DNA of 64,000 nucleotides from Margaritifera margaritifera (lineage: Eukaryota > Mollusca > Bivalvia > Unionida > Margaritiferidae), in assembly GCA_029931535.1 (NCBI GenBank), contig JAQPZY010001347.1, positions 1,151,501-1,215,500 on the forward strand. Reading direction: 5' to 3'. The stretch's first letter is position 1. Every line of letters starts with the position of its first letter. The position numbers and the translations under genes are program-made. This document shows positions 54,501 through 64,000 of the stretch, piece after piece. The notes under the pieces were generated by a model. It was not told the origin of the DNA and did not search any database. It worked only from the letters and a program-made list of their open reading frames with translations.

Positions 54501-57500
54501 ATTCAGGAGGAATAGTCATAAGATGATTTTCAAGATGGCCACGTATCGGCCATACTGGATGTCTGAGCATGACCATTTTCATTGAGGACCAACTAGACTT
54601 CAGGATGAATATGTGTGTAAAGTTTCATGGCAATCCTCATAAAAGTAGTTTAGGAGGAGTAGCAATGACAAGCTTAACAGACGGCAAAAGACAATAGGTC
54701 ATTCCACAAGTTCTGGATTATAACTAGTTGAACTATAAAAAAAACAAGCTCATCTACACTCTTAAGCCATTTATAATTTGCATTTCTCTATTCAGTTATT
54801 GTGGTAACTAATTACTGTACAATTTCTGAACTCAAGTATAGTGTAACTTTCATTATCATAAAACTAATTATCCAACCTTTCTATTTATGAAAACCAAAGT
54901 TATATTTCTTCAGCTACTGTAATATTTTAGAACACATTTCTGGACATCTGAACTCCTAAAGAATGAATTTTTTATTTATTACCAACAAGTCAGTAGCACA
55001 ATATAGTCTAATAAAAATTAATACAAGTAATTTGTGAGGTAAACATCTGATTCCCAGGTACTATACTTATTTGCTTAAGTTAGAAAACTTTATACCTGTG
55101 GCAATAAAACCTCAAACACTACGATGAGAATATCATCGATGCAGAATGTTGCTTTGTACATAAATTTTCACTACTCTAACTTTGAAGTGGCATACCCTGA
55201 TAATCAAGCTTGCTGTTTGCCTGACAAAACAATGTTCTGCCCACCATAGTAATTTTCAAAGCCAATGAGATATGTTGTAACTTCCTGACTGGCATGTACA
55301 TTTCCCAGTCAAGTACAGGTGTCCTGACTAGCCTGTACATTTCCCAGTCAAGTACAGGTGTCCTGACTGGCTTGCACATTTCCCAGTAAAGTACAGGTGG
55401 TGAAGCCAGTGCTCTTATTGCTTTTTGTAGCCCATGTAAGCTTGTCACATGTCTGACCTTGCTCTGATTAGTTCTTAGTAATAAAAAAGACACTGCATTG
55501 CTACCATGCTAGGTACAAGTACGAAATATTTTACAAAATGAATTATAGAAGAGTGTAGAGTTGGATTTACCTCTAATAATTGCACAAACTTAAAATATTG
55601 AGAGCAAAAGATGTCTTCACTATTAGGAATGCTCTGTAAGTTGTCCAGAAATTGTGATTTTTATGCTAGTTTTTGGCATTAAAGATGTTGGAATTTAAAT
55701 AGAATATATAGATAAATGTATTTCAAAACTTGCATGTTTTGCAAAGAGGATATATATACAATGGCCTATTGTACACTGACATATTTTGCTGTATCAATTA
55801 TGTGTTACTACATTACAATTTCAATCTTGCCAAAAAATGTTGTCAATTAAATGAAATTTTACTTTTTTTTCCTCAGACGACTTTGTGTATTTCCAAGTCA
55901 TTGTATGTGCATTTTAAGTGTGTAAATCAGGTAGAAAGTCATGTATATCAGAGTGATTTCAAAGACGATGTAAACCTAGAGATGCAAGCAATCAAAAAGA
56001 AATGTCTTAAGAATAAACAAAATTTTACAAAATAATATCATTATTATAAAAAATCATTAGTTTCCACTTTGTATATTGATCTATATTTTTTTTTAAAATT
56101 AGGCTTTAAATTTGCTTTAGTAGAGGTAACATAATTTACAAAATTTAAATACTCACGTCAATAGCTTATATCCTTTTGAATCTTTGAACTGTCATGATCA
56201 TTTGCATAAACTCAATAGCTTATACTCTTTTGAATCTAAAAACTGATATGAGCATTTGCATAAAATCAATAGCTTATATCCTTTTGAATCTTAAAACTGA
56301 CATGAACATTTGCATCAAATCAACAGCTTATATCCTTATGAATCTTAAAACTGACATGAACATTTGCATAAAATCAATAGCATATATCCATTTGAATCTT
56401 AAAACTAACATGAACGTTTTCATAAAATCAATAGCATATATCCTTTTTAATCAGAATTGCCATGAACATTTGCATAAACCTGCACTATCATTCACAAGTA
56501 CTTTGTGTTTATAAAATGCATGTGAAATTTGACTCCTAATTAGTGTTACACAGAATGCGGGCTTAAAATTGTCAAGTCATTACAGGCGGTAATAACTCTC
56601 TCGGAGTCCCTCTTTCTCTGATGCAATTTATACGCTCCAAGTAAAATCAATGTTTTTGTTTGTTATGCAAGAAATATAAAGGGATTGTTACCATTGTGCC
56701 CCACATATGCCTATAAAAAAATTATTTTACTGGCTGGAGACAACTTGACTAAGAAAGATGCAGGCCAATCAGGAAGTTACAATGTTGCATTACTGGCTAT
56801 GAAACTGCCACAGTGGGAGAAACAATTGTGAGAATGCAGTCAGCTAACTTGATTGATAGAGTATGCCAGTTTGAAAATTGAGTAGTCATGGGAAATTTAT
56901 GTACAAGGCAAAGTCTTACATCGATGGTACTATCATTGCATTGTTAGAGGTATTTTTTGCCATGGCTCTATTACAGATTCACTTCATTCAGTAACATATT
57001 TATTTTGTAATGATAAATAAAATAATATGGATTACTACTTATTTATGTGGTTAAAATAATAGAAACAAAAATAGTTTTCATATTTAAAAAAAAAAATGAC
57101 TACCATTAATGCTAATAGTTTGTATAGTCTTTACCAAGTGAAATAAGTCCTCTCAGAAAATGACAATATCTGTTAGCATTTGGGTTGTGTTGAAATGTAA
57201 ACTGTACAGAATTCTGTCAATACCGTATATTTTTTTTCTGTTATCAACCATGTTATTCAAGATCTCTTCAATGAACATAAATGAATGATGCTAACAGGTT
57301 ACATCAAAAGATATTGATCACTGAAAATGATCCATATGAATCAATAATTTAATTGCTTCATAACCCATAAGATTGTAAAAACAATGACCCAATAAAAATC
57401 GACACATTCATGAAACTTTAATTTATGTATAGGGCTAGTTTGCTTTTATAAGTTTTTCACTGATTAAATTTTTAAAATATTCTTCAACAATATTTTCAAG

Positions 57501-60500
57501 AAGTTTCATTTTATTGCTGTAATCTAAGAGTGAAACAATCACAGCCATTATCATGGCAACAGTGCATTGATAGTCTTTTCTGTTTTAAGGATAAATTCGA
57601 ACAGAATAAAATCAAACCTGGAGAAATGTTGCAGCCAGTCAATTTTGACAGCTTCAAAGAATCCAAAATAAATCTTACCTGGAACTGACTCGGATTCCTT
57701 CACTGAGAGAAATCTTTTGACCTACAGAAGCTATCAATCTGTCCATCTCCATTTTTGCCTAGGAATAAAAAAATAAATCAATAAACAAGTAATAATTTGT
57801 ATTTTCTGCAATACCCAATTTAGAAATTTCACATTCAGTAGCATGAAATCAGAATTATTGGTATCTCTTTCAATATCGTATTTGAACTTGGCTATTTAAG
57901 TGAAACCCAGGACTTTTTTTAAAAAGTAGCCAGCGAAGCACATATAATGGCCAGATTATATGTCTGTACACCAAAAAAAAAAGGCCTTGCCTTTTCAAAA
58001 GGTGTCAATATCTGGTTTATATATTTTTTTCTTCTACTTTGGTGTTAAGATTCAATCTCCATATCGATTACTGCTCATACCTGAAGGGCAGATGGTTACA
58101 CACAGAATAGGTTTCATTCCTGATCTGTTTTATATAAGCAACTCAAGTAACCATTCATGGCATGGTATAGCTACTCTGACACCTTTTACCCTTGAGGAAA
58201 TTCCAGATTACTCTTAACACCTTGTAATCAACATAACAAAACAAATGATTTACTTACAGTGTTTTTCAATTTCTTGAGATAGGTAACGATGCTATAACTC
58301 AGACAGTTATCCAGATTGTCTGGGACAAGGTTGTGTGCACCCATTCTTCCTAAGGCTCTTTTCAAAGGCTGCAACAAAGATTAATAAATCTGTAAATCAT
58401 TCTAGTAATTAATCTGTTTGGGTTACTTCCCCTTTTCAAATGTCCATATGCAAATGTACCATACTTGAAATATTACTCACATACACTATACTCAACAGAT
58501 TTTTTTTGGTTAACAGTATTAACATTACCCAAGAATGGGAGATGATTTTGAGCAAGTTTCTGTAAGCGGAAAACAAAATTAACATGGTAAATATGTTAAC
58601 AATTTACACAAAAATCAAGGTCCTAACTAATCCCAAAATCTAACTATTTCATGACAATGGTCAAGGTATTTGTTATATATCTGATCTCCAGCTGTTTTTC
58701 ACATGTATATGCACAGCAGTAACAGAATTTCATGTGTCAAAATTTAATAAAATGTGACAAAGCTGAAAGGTGTACACAAGAGTAGAATCTAATGAAAGTA
58801 CTGATAAACCCACACATTCAACGTAAAAACTGATAACATTGTAGCTAATTCTTGATCAGATTCATGAAAACAGTGCTAGCCAATATCCTGAACTATACTA
58901 GTTGTAAGCAACATCTTATATGAAGATATTAAGTAAACTGTCAATGACCATAACTCTATCCAAAGTGGAGTTCACAAGACAAAACCCATAAACGACACAT
59001 CTCTGTCTGAGTCAATGTTCATACATCAGAATATGTTGAATGGTTCATGACCTGTCTCAGTTACAAGCAAAATCCCAAGTGAAGAGATGAAGTTAATGTC
59101 AAGGACCATAACTCTATCCACAATGGAGTTGATGAGACAAAATTAATAAAAGCAAATCTAGGTCTCTGAATTGTTATTCATACCAAATTGCATCAGAATA
59201 TGTTGACCGGTTCATGAGCTATGCCAGTTACAAGCAACATCCCATGCAAAGATATGATAATCAAGGACCATAAATTTATCCCAAATGGGGCTGTTGAGAC
59301 AAAACACATAAAAGGCACATCTAAGGTCCATGAGATGATGTATACCAAACTTCATCAGACTATATTGAATGGTTCAGGAGCTATGCCATTTACAAGGATC
59401 TGCTGTAGTGGAGATTTAAAATTTATGGATAAAGGGCAATAACTCCATCAAAATTGGAATAAAAAAGACAACAATTTTCAAAGCCACATCTCTGTGGAAT
59501 ACGCAATTCACCTACTAAATGACATCAAATTATTTGTAAGAGTTGCAGATCTTTCAGGCCTAGAATTTAACAAATTTTTTTTGTACCCAGAAGGATTAGT
59601 AGACTAAGAATGTTGCTAGTCCTGCTTAATCTTCACTAGTCCTTTCCCACACAACAATGTCTGACACGTATCGAGATTAACAACACTTTTGTTTGTTAAA
59701 TATCGCCACCATACATAATACAAAAGTACAAATCCTGCTTTAAAAGATCACCAAGGTTACTTTGAACATCCATTCAAAATGAATACCTGTCTTCTGTTTT
59801 TTATAGCCTAGGTGTAGGTTGATTCGGAACAAGCTTTTTTGGACCATACTAAAGGCTGATTCATACCATATGTAATATTTTTAAGTTTTGTCTTAGATGT
59901 AAATGTGTCATTTACAATTGTTTAAAATATGATATTTCTCATTATTTCCCAGGTACACTGTACAGTTCAAAAATGCATTTAAGGAAACCAATCCCAGATT
60001 TTACTTGAGATGAGGGCATAGTTCTGTATACAAATCAAATGAATAATCTAAGACTGTGTATCATGGATTGCCAATAGGAAAATATTTTCAAAGCAGCTCA
60101 TTCACCTTTGTGCAAAAATGAAATAGCTGATTTGATTTTATTAAGAAATAATACAATTACTAACACTGGAAAAGATCATGAAAACTGGGCCCATACAGTA
60201 AAATTTGTGTCAATATATATTGGTCCAAGTATGTTAATGCTTTTATTAGATTTATGTAACATTTATCTTTATACCATATACTGTATTATATTTTAAAAGT
60301 ACTAAATAAAACTTATATACTAAACAATACAACCGGGGTCATGCCAAATTCACAATTTAATTCAATACAATGTTATGCATCTATATTCTGCAAATCTTTT
60401 GGAGCTCATAATAATTATTATAATAAACTATGTTGGCAAAAACAGGAATAACAACTAAAATAATACAGGTATGTGCATTCCATTGTTCTTCTTTATTATA

Positions 60501-62692
60501 TAATATTTCACATGGTCCAAATCAGCCTGGCATTTGGTCAGAATCAGCCCGTAATTTGGTCCGAACCAGCCATGGTCCAAATTAGCCAGCATTCACTAGC
60601 CCATCAAACACAAATCCAATTTCAACTTTTCAAGATTTTACCACAGTCCACTCTTCTTGCATTTTTACATAGATGCTCTTCTACTAAATTCTTTTCGTGT
60701 TGCTCAGTTTTCATGCGTGATTACCAATTAAAATTTGAAGTTAGAACAACCTTCAATGAAAATGGATTTTTTTCTGTGTCCGTTTTCACGATCTTCACAG
60801 ACCAGTTACATTGCATAACAATGTTCTCCTCATCATGAATAAACCATTCCCTGTCTTTTGTCCATATCTGCTGAAACTTTCATTATGCTTTTCTCTATCA
60901 TAAGCATTTTTTTCTTTGATGTCATTCTCATTCTACATTTGCTTTTTATCTGCTGGCTTAAAGCCTACTAAAAAAAGAAATTTTTCTTGTTTGTAAACAG
61001 AGATACTGCCTCGTTTAGAAAAGCTGGAAATAGAGCCTCGTTTTGGAATACGAAAAGTCAAATCCCAATTGTTCTAACCCTTTAGAGGTCAACTGAATCT
61101 CGGGGATTTACGTAATTAGCTTCGAGTGAAGTTGGACATTGATCATTCAGATTTTCAAAAATTGATACATCATCATAAATAAATGCTGACTGATGATAAC
61201 TGAAACTTTACTAACCATCCGACTATTCAAATTATGAAAACTACTAGTCCGACTGGAGATTTACTAGCCTTGGGCTAGTGGACAACCGCTAATTTCATTT
61301 ACTAGACTCGGGCTAGCGGACTACTGCTAATTTCTAGCCCTTTCTTTGGTCGTTAAAAGAAGTGTGAATGGACTGCCAGTTGTAGATACTAGTTGGTTAG
61401 TTTGAAGCATACTTTCAACACTCTTTTTTGGCTATATCATGCAGAGGAAATGGAAGCTAATTTCATTTTTCAAGGACACAGAGAGGCAACCAACCTGGGC
61501 TGGCTTAGGTGGGTATCAAATCCAAGCTAGACTAAGAGACAGATGAATGAACATAAAGGTGATTATTATAGGTTTACTGCATCTCAAAGCTGGGCCATAA
61601 TTAGTTACTTCTATTAAATGCCTGTTTTAAGAAGTACATAAATGCACTCAACTTTTAAATTTTACTTTCTCACCTGTGCAAAGTATCCTGGCATTGTTTT
61701 CAGGTAATTCTCAAATCTTTGTCGCCACTGGTTGTTTGGTTTCAGTTTGTGTACTTTAAATAATTCATCTGAAAGTTAGACAAAAATGCTTCTAGGTCAT
61801 GTGTATCCAACAAAACCTTATGCAAGGAAAGGGTCCCATGGAACATTGTGTCTGTCCTGAAAACCAATTCCTGATGTACCTTTCATAACATTTTTACATT
61901 AAGATTATCTCATCACCACAACAGCAACACGTGTCCTGCTACAGCAGTCAATACAATAAAATCTCCATCTTATACTAACAGTATAGCTTGGCACTTAAAA
62001 AAGAAAAAACATTATTGTCAACTTTTCTTCCACTATTTGTACGATACTTGCATTATTAAATACTTTAATATCTGATAGTAAAACGGAAGGTTTACAAAAA
62101 ATATTGAAAAATTCTAAAAAGCAAAAATGACACTAAAACTTTAGTCTTATTATTTATTCATATTTTTTCTCCCCAAAACAAAATATACCTCAAAGGTTGC
62201 ACTGTAGAAGACATGATTGATCTTCTATTGGTACAGATGTGTCTTTAAAACAAACTACAAGGCTTACATTTCTTGACCTTTTGAAAGAGAATCTGTGGCC
62301 TACATTGAAACTATTCAATAAACATTCACAAGTAGTAAAACACTGAAAAATAACACTTCTAAGACTGCAAGAAATAAAAATCAAGCACATGAAAGTACAT
62401 TCTTACCTAATAGAGGAAGTAGCACTGGATAGTTGTAAGGCATTACAAACAAATTCACACACGATAACGTACTGCTGGCTTTCAAATATCCAAAAGGATG
62501 TCCCAGTTCACTATATTTAGCACTATTGTTTATAAATACTTGCCAGCACATATTTGGCTGTCGCCTTTCTAAAATGTAGTGTGTCAAAGGTGAGGGTTCA
62601 AGTTCGTACTTATCAAATGGTAAATTGTCTATTACCAAAGGTTCACAGTAAGCACATGAGAATCTCACAATTGGATGAGCAGTTCTTGGTGT
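30648..62692 (-). CDS. INTS6: Integrator complex subunit 6 (3' two-thirds, 11 exons)
   Basis: INTS6 is a subunit of the Integrator complex, which cleaves nascent snRNA and other Pol II transcripts and, with PP2A, dampens paused polymerase; INTS6 is the PP2A-linking subunit. Identification rests on strongly conserved exons: FSCAYCEPLVIDNLPFDKYE, NSAKYSELGHPFGYLKAS, NLFVMPYNYPVLLPLL, FENYLKTMPGYFAQ, LSYSIVTYLKKL, MGNYQEYLKKQPSPLREL and the C-terminal ELKKPGR plus FKKRTLIKLLEQYE block. Eleven exons (listed separately) add to 1731 coding bases, 577 codons with the stop. Every splice site has AG/GT ends and all phases join cleanly. Human INTS6 has 887 residues, so about 310 N-terminal residues, including the VWA domain, lie beyond the right edge of the window. 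The stop codon at 30648..30650 lies about 8.7 kb from the viral element. Confidence 0.95.
31500..31602. repeat. (GA)n microsatellite
   Basis: GA dinucleotide run following a short TA run; a G-tract lies nearby at about 31637..31650. Confidence 0.95.
31930..32940. repeat. ~150-bp tandem repeat family A, about 7 units
   Basis: Each unit contains AAGATGGCC...GTGGCCATATTGGATGTC, then CGGCACCATTTTCATTTAGG and ACCAACTAGACATCATAAGA, then GTGAAAACCCCATGT. The same family appears at 39420..40020 and 53820..54660. It lies inside an INTS6 intron; no coding potential. Confidence 0.85.
33350..35020. repeat. ~150-bp repeat family B (TGACCTTTGACC type)
   Basis: Repeated blocks contain TTTCTTCTTTCAGTCACAGTGA and GACCTTTGACC, then TTCTTCCTTACCCCAAGTGCA, at about 33380..33790 and 34735..35000, with related unit ends elsewhere in the intron. 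Confidence 0.65.
36248..36559 (-). CDS. INTS6: INTS6 exon j
   Basis: 312 bases. An acidic, Ser-rich linker (EDSLSDVSEPSTESSEVDSM) is followed by NYKLRNAVFKELKKPGR. The last segment is the conserved start of the C-terminal INTS6 domain. The donor is GAAGTAAGT. Confidence 0.9.
36660..37010 (-). other. Coding-like segment in an INTS6 intron, unassigned
   Basis: Two overlapping minus-strand frames are open here. One (36668..37003) reads YGRNLWGPTASFPPCKDRKA; the other (36730..36954) follows a possible AG splice acceptor and reads SKALQDAVHALRCYLECMEG. The composition is less AT-rich than the surroundings. I recognise no family. It may be an alternative exon, a nested gene fragment or a retroposed piece. 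Confidence 0.3.
38376..39490. repeat. ~380-bp tandem triplication
   Basis: Three near-identical units start near 38376, 38736 and 39118, each beginning TTATTAACATATTTCTGTA. The second and third are almost identical, so the duplication is recent. Confidence 0.9.
39420..40020. repeat. Repeat family A, further units
   Basis: Three to four units of the GATGGCC/GCCATATTGGAT family, partly embedded in the end of the 380-bp triplication. Confidence 0.75.
40034..40115 (+). mobile_element. SINE fragment (5'-truncated)
   Basis: Carries only the body and tail of the SINE at 41302: GGCACTTAGCCCCCATTTCC and CATGATATAGCCAATAATGT. Confidence 0.65.
40466..40662 (-). mobile_element. Second tRNA-derived SINE type
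   Basis: The minus-strand head has an A box (TTGCTCAGTGGTTTGAGTG) and B box (GTGCAAGTTCAAATCC). It ends in an ATCA-type simple repeat. Confidence 0.6.
41302..41465 (+). mobile_element. tRNA-derived SINE, copy 2
   Basis: The head GGGAGCTGCGGTAGCTCAGT has an A box (TAGCTCAGTTGG) and a B box (GGGTTTGAAACCC). It shares its body with the copy at 28665..28819. The anticodon region differs, so it is not a functional tRNA gene. Confidence 0.75.
42228..42344 (-). CDS. INTS6: INTS6 exon i
   Basis: 117 bases. It encodes PLPRDIPIRRPITPPVPVET and a Ser-rich, poorly conserved linker. Support is splice sites, phase and position. Confidence 0.8.
42483..42835. repeat. 33-bp minisatellite next to INTS6 exon i
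   Basis: About ten units of CATTTAACACCTTCTGTGCTGTACCTGTG with GTCA/ATCA variants. Because 33 is a multiple of three, both strands stay open; the frames are artefacts. Confidence 0.92.
43790..45180. repeat. ~45-58-bp minisatellite array
   Basis: About 30 units built on TGTTCCATGCATGCATGGTGG followed by TTCTTGAGAAGTAGCAATGA. Unit length varies by an optional TGTTCCTGT insert. The long minus-strand open frames (up to 194 codons) come from the repeat, not from a gene. Confidence 0.92.
45991..47239. mobile_element. 1.25-kb non-autonomous TIR DNA transposon
   Basis: The left end is CAGGGTTGCATCTAAGAT and the right end, on the opposite strand, is CAGGGTTGCATCTATGAT. The flanks are ATAAAG at 45985..45990 and ATAAAG at 47240..47245, a perfect 6-bp target duplication. 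No transposase frame is visible inside. The CAGGG start resembles hAT-type termini, but the 6-bp duplication is not the 8 bp expected for hAT, so the superfamily is left open. It lies in the intron between exons h and i. Confidence 0.8.
47429..47552 (-). CDS. INTS6: INTS6 exon h
   Basis: 124 bases. It encodes NIMVDEAEDSMLGQQQQTRS and a basic PGPRKRKPG end, probably a nuclear-localisation segment. Confidence 0.88.
47821..47935. repeat. Short GAATGCAAACAAAATGAA repeat
   Basis: Four to five imperfect units of about 22 to 25 bases. Confidence 0.75.
48230..48366 (-). CDS. INTS6: INTS6 exon g
   Basis: 137 bases. It encodes LHSVPIQQMGNYQEYLKKQP and SPLRELENTPTRVHMFGNPF. The splice acceptor is TTTTAG, chosen because the phase then joins exon f as DEDQLHS. 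Confidence 0.92.
50814..50917 (-). CDS. INTS6: INTS6 exon f
   Basis: 104 bases. It encodes NPYDISRKNLLDQISRMRTN and FLQTAFNATKLQDE. Confidence 0.9.
51110..51545. repeat. ~140-bp tandem repeat family C, about 3 units
   Basis: Units contain CTTGATGATATAAGCTTA, CCAATTAAACTGGATCAGAA and AGCAAGCTCAGCCAATCAGA. They are diverged and intronic. Confidence 0.65.
51996..52215. mobile_element. MITE with nested hairpins
   Basis: Ends TACCATATATACTGGCCTATAA and, on the other strand, TACCGTATATACTCGCGTATAA form imperfect TIRs. Inside, AACTGCATAGACCCAGATC pairs perfectly with GATCTGGGTCTATGCAGTT (52033..52095), and a related palindrome follows (about 52124..52175). Confidence 0.65.
53107..53256 (-). CDS. 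INTS6: INTS6 exon e
   Basis: 150 bases. It encodes TKTSILQRKDFKQLLQNVDG through VAVPDKDIRPQPF. RKDF and the DKD-x-PQ-x-F segment match the vertebrate protein. Confidence 0.9.
53820..54660. repeat. Repeat family A, third array (about 6 units)
   Basis: The same ~140 to 150-bp unit as at 31930..32940, in the intron between exons d and e. Confidence 0.8.
55285..55400. repeat. ~47-bp tandem repeat, about 2.5 units
   Basis: The unit contains CTGACTGGCATGTACATTTC and CCAGTCAAGTACAGGTGT, repeated almost exactly. Confidence 0.88.
56160..56480. repeat. ~60-bp tandem repeat, about 5 units
   Basis: The unit is ACATGAACATTTGCATAAAA followed by TCAATAGCTTATATCCTTTTGAATC. A plus-strand open frame of 106 codons across it is a repeat artefact. 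Confidence 0.88.
57679..57758 (-). CDS. INTS6: INTS6 exon d
   Basis: 80 bases. It encodes AKMEMDRLIASVGQKISLSE and GIRVSS, ending two bases into a codon before GTAAG. Confidence 0.9.
58258..58368 (-). CDS. INTS6: INTS6 exon c
   Basis: 111 bases, phase 0 at both ends. It encodes PLKRALGRMGAHNLVPDNLD and LSYSIVTYLKKLKNT. Confidence 0.92.
58900..59480. repeat. ~150-bp tandem repeat family D, about 4 units
   Basis: Units contain GACCATAACTCTATCCA, AATGGAGTTGATGAGACAAAA and TCAGAATATGTTGA. Intronic. Confidence 0.7.
61420..61535 (-). mobile_element. Degraded SINE copy, minus strand
   Basis: TTTTTGGCTATATCATGCAG and GAGGAAATGGAAGCTAA mirror the body of the SINE at 41302. The tRNA-like head is largely lost. 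Confidence 0.5.
61674..61768 (-). CDS. INTS6: INTS6 exon b
   Basis: 95 bases between AG (61770..61769) and GTGAG (61673). It encodes DELFKVHKLKPNNQWRQRFE and YLKTMPGYFAQ. Confidence 0.92.
62407..62692 (-). CDS. INTS6: INTS6 exon a
   Basis: 286 bases, beginning at phase 0 after TTTTTCAG and ending one base into a codon before GTAAGA. It encodes the most conserved block (FDKYELEPSPLTHYILERRQ, SAKYSELGHPFGYLKASSTL). Confidence 0.93.
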
Positions 62693-64000
62693 CTGAAAAA
62701 AATACAAGTATTAATGTTAGATTTTTGGGAAACAAGTTCTATTTTGTCCTGCAGAGTTACCTCGCTTGACAATCATTTTAAAACGCCTTGCTCAGTATTT
62801 TATGCTGTAACTACTGAACAAAATATTTTTTTTTTGTGTGGACATAATAATCAATATGCTTGATGTTTAAGAATCTGAAAAGTTTGAGAAAGCTTGGACT
62901 CTGTTGATGCTCTTCATTTAAAGTTAGGAAGATGGAAAAAAAAGATTTCCAGGTATTATGAAATAATATACTACTATGACACAAAAGAAACTCGTCTTAT
63001 TTCATAGCATGCCAATCTGCAGCCTTAAAAAAAGTTAAAGCTAGCCAATTTGATCAGGAAGATTAACCTCTCAACAATTTTATGGTAGATAAAATTAGTT
63101 TTTATACATACACACAAACATATAAGAATTTCTTTGAGGACAAAGAATTTTTGTTGCAACAGTGTTCTGAAAATAAACTAAATAGAACATTGTGATCCAA
63201 GTTCATTTTGCATTATGGCATCACCGATATAATGTCACCTTTTCTCAAGGTGTATCATAGTGTTATGAAATCTGGGATGGATTGTTCATAAAATGACAAG
63301 GTTTCGACTTTTTTTTCTTTTTATATAATGCAACAGAAACATTAATATACAATTTTAATAATCCCAATAACAGTCCTGTGAAAGAAAATGATAAAATCAA
63401 CAAAAAGTACGAGACCTTGGAAATCTATAGCAATTTATAACCTGCCATAAATTGGCCATGCGGGGTTTCTGTTGCTAAAGGCAGATGCGATCTCAATAAT
63501 TGTGTCATACAAGCTTCACATACCCTTTCCTTTGTGTATCTGGTAAGCAGTCCATGATCTACAACCTGCACAAATTTGAATAATTTTTAAATAATCTATC
63601 AGCTATTATTTTATGGATAGGTTACAGTGATGGGGTACTTTTTCCCGTAGTTTTCTATGTAATGAACCTCACTCAACTAGGAGTAAAATGCACACCAACC
63701 TATTTTTTTGTGATCCTTCACTATGTAAAAATATCAATTTTACAAAAAAGCAAATTTCTCCAACATTTTTCACAAGTGATCATCTTTAAGTCCATTACTG
63801 ATGAAGATATTAGCAACCATGTGGCTTCATTGTATTAGTGGTACTAAAAATTTTAAAATCTATTTTGAAAATGAGGCCACAGTGGGACTGATATCGCTCA
63901 TCTGGGTAGCTGACTTGTGTCATCCTGTGAATGCAAATTCACACAAGTATTTAAAATGTAGGGGAGAAAGAAAAGTTTGGAGCACTTAGTTGCTACATTG

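Noticed and set aside
55176..55493. 105-codon minus-strand frame
   Set aside because: It is driven by the ~47-bp repeat; no splice sites or homology.

Overview
The window looks like metazoan nuclear DNA, most likely from a marine mollusc. I infer this from an intron-rich INTS6 gene, abundant short tandem repeats, tRNA-derived SINEs and a Polinton/adintovirus insertion; the species cannot be fixed from sequence alone. It has three parts.

(1) About 1 to 4.1 kb is a mixed repeat region. It holds a hairpin cluster, a ~130-bp tandem repeat and the 3' half of a non-LTR retrotransposon (RT tail plus RNase H) on the minus strand. The retrotransposon's 5' truncation lies against a viral promoter copy.

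(2) About 4.1 to 21.9 kb is an endogenous Polinton/adintovirus (midsize linear dsDNA virus). Nearly all genes are on the minus strand. The late block (13.78 down to 5.97 kb) encodes a packaging ATPase, basic core-like protein, small conserved structural-type proteins, integrase, a two-TM protein, penton-type minor capsid protein, major capsid protein and adenain-like protease; it starts at a TATA box and ends at an AATAAA. The early block (19.95 down to 13.85 kb) encodes protein-primed DNA polymerase B, two BIR (IAP-type) proteins, a protein with three F-box-like motifs and a small membrane protein. A palindromic TATA lies between the polymerase and a divergent plus-strand zinc-knuckle gene. 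Most core genes carry frameshifts or in-frame stops, so this is a decaying copy. The capsid protein, protease, second BIR gene and zinc-knuckle gene look intact.

The most unusual feature is at the two flanks. Accessory minus-strand genes ending at about 4.44, 5.37 and 20.76 kb are each followed within about 50 bases by a textbook replication-dependent histone 3' end: a 16-nt stem-loop, an ACC-type flank in two of three, and a purine-rich downstream element. Two of these genes, plus a third promoter copy, form a tandem cassette array with shared TATA-proximal promoters; CREB/ATF-type palindromes stand upstream of two of them. This suggests that the virus made some mRNAs through the host histone (SLBP/U7) pathway.

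(3) About 22 to 64 kb is host DNA. The minus-strand gene INTS6 (Integrator complex subunit 6) is represented by 11 exons with consistent splice phases, from the middle of the protein to the stop; the 5' exons (VWA domain) lie beyond the window. Introns and the 3' flank hold minisatellites, a foldback repeat, SINEs, a 1.25-kb TIR element with a 6-bp target duplication, a small MITE and several families of ~150-bp tandem repeats.
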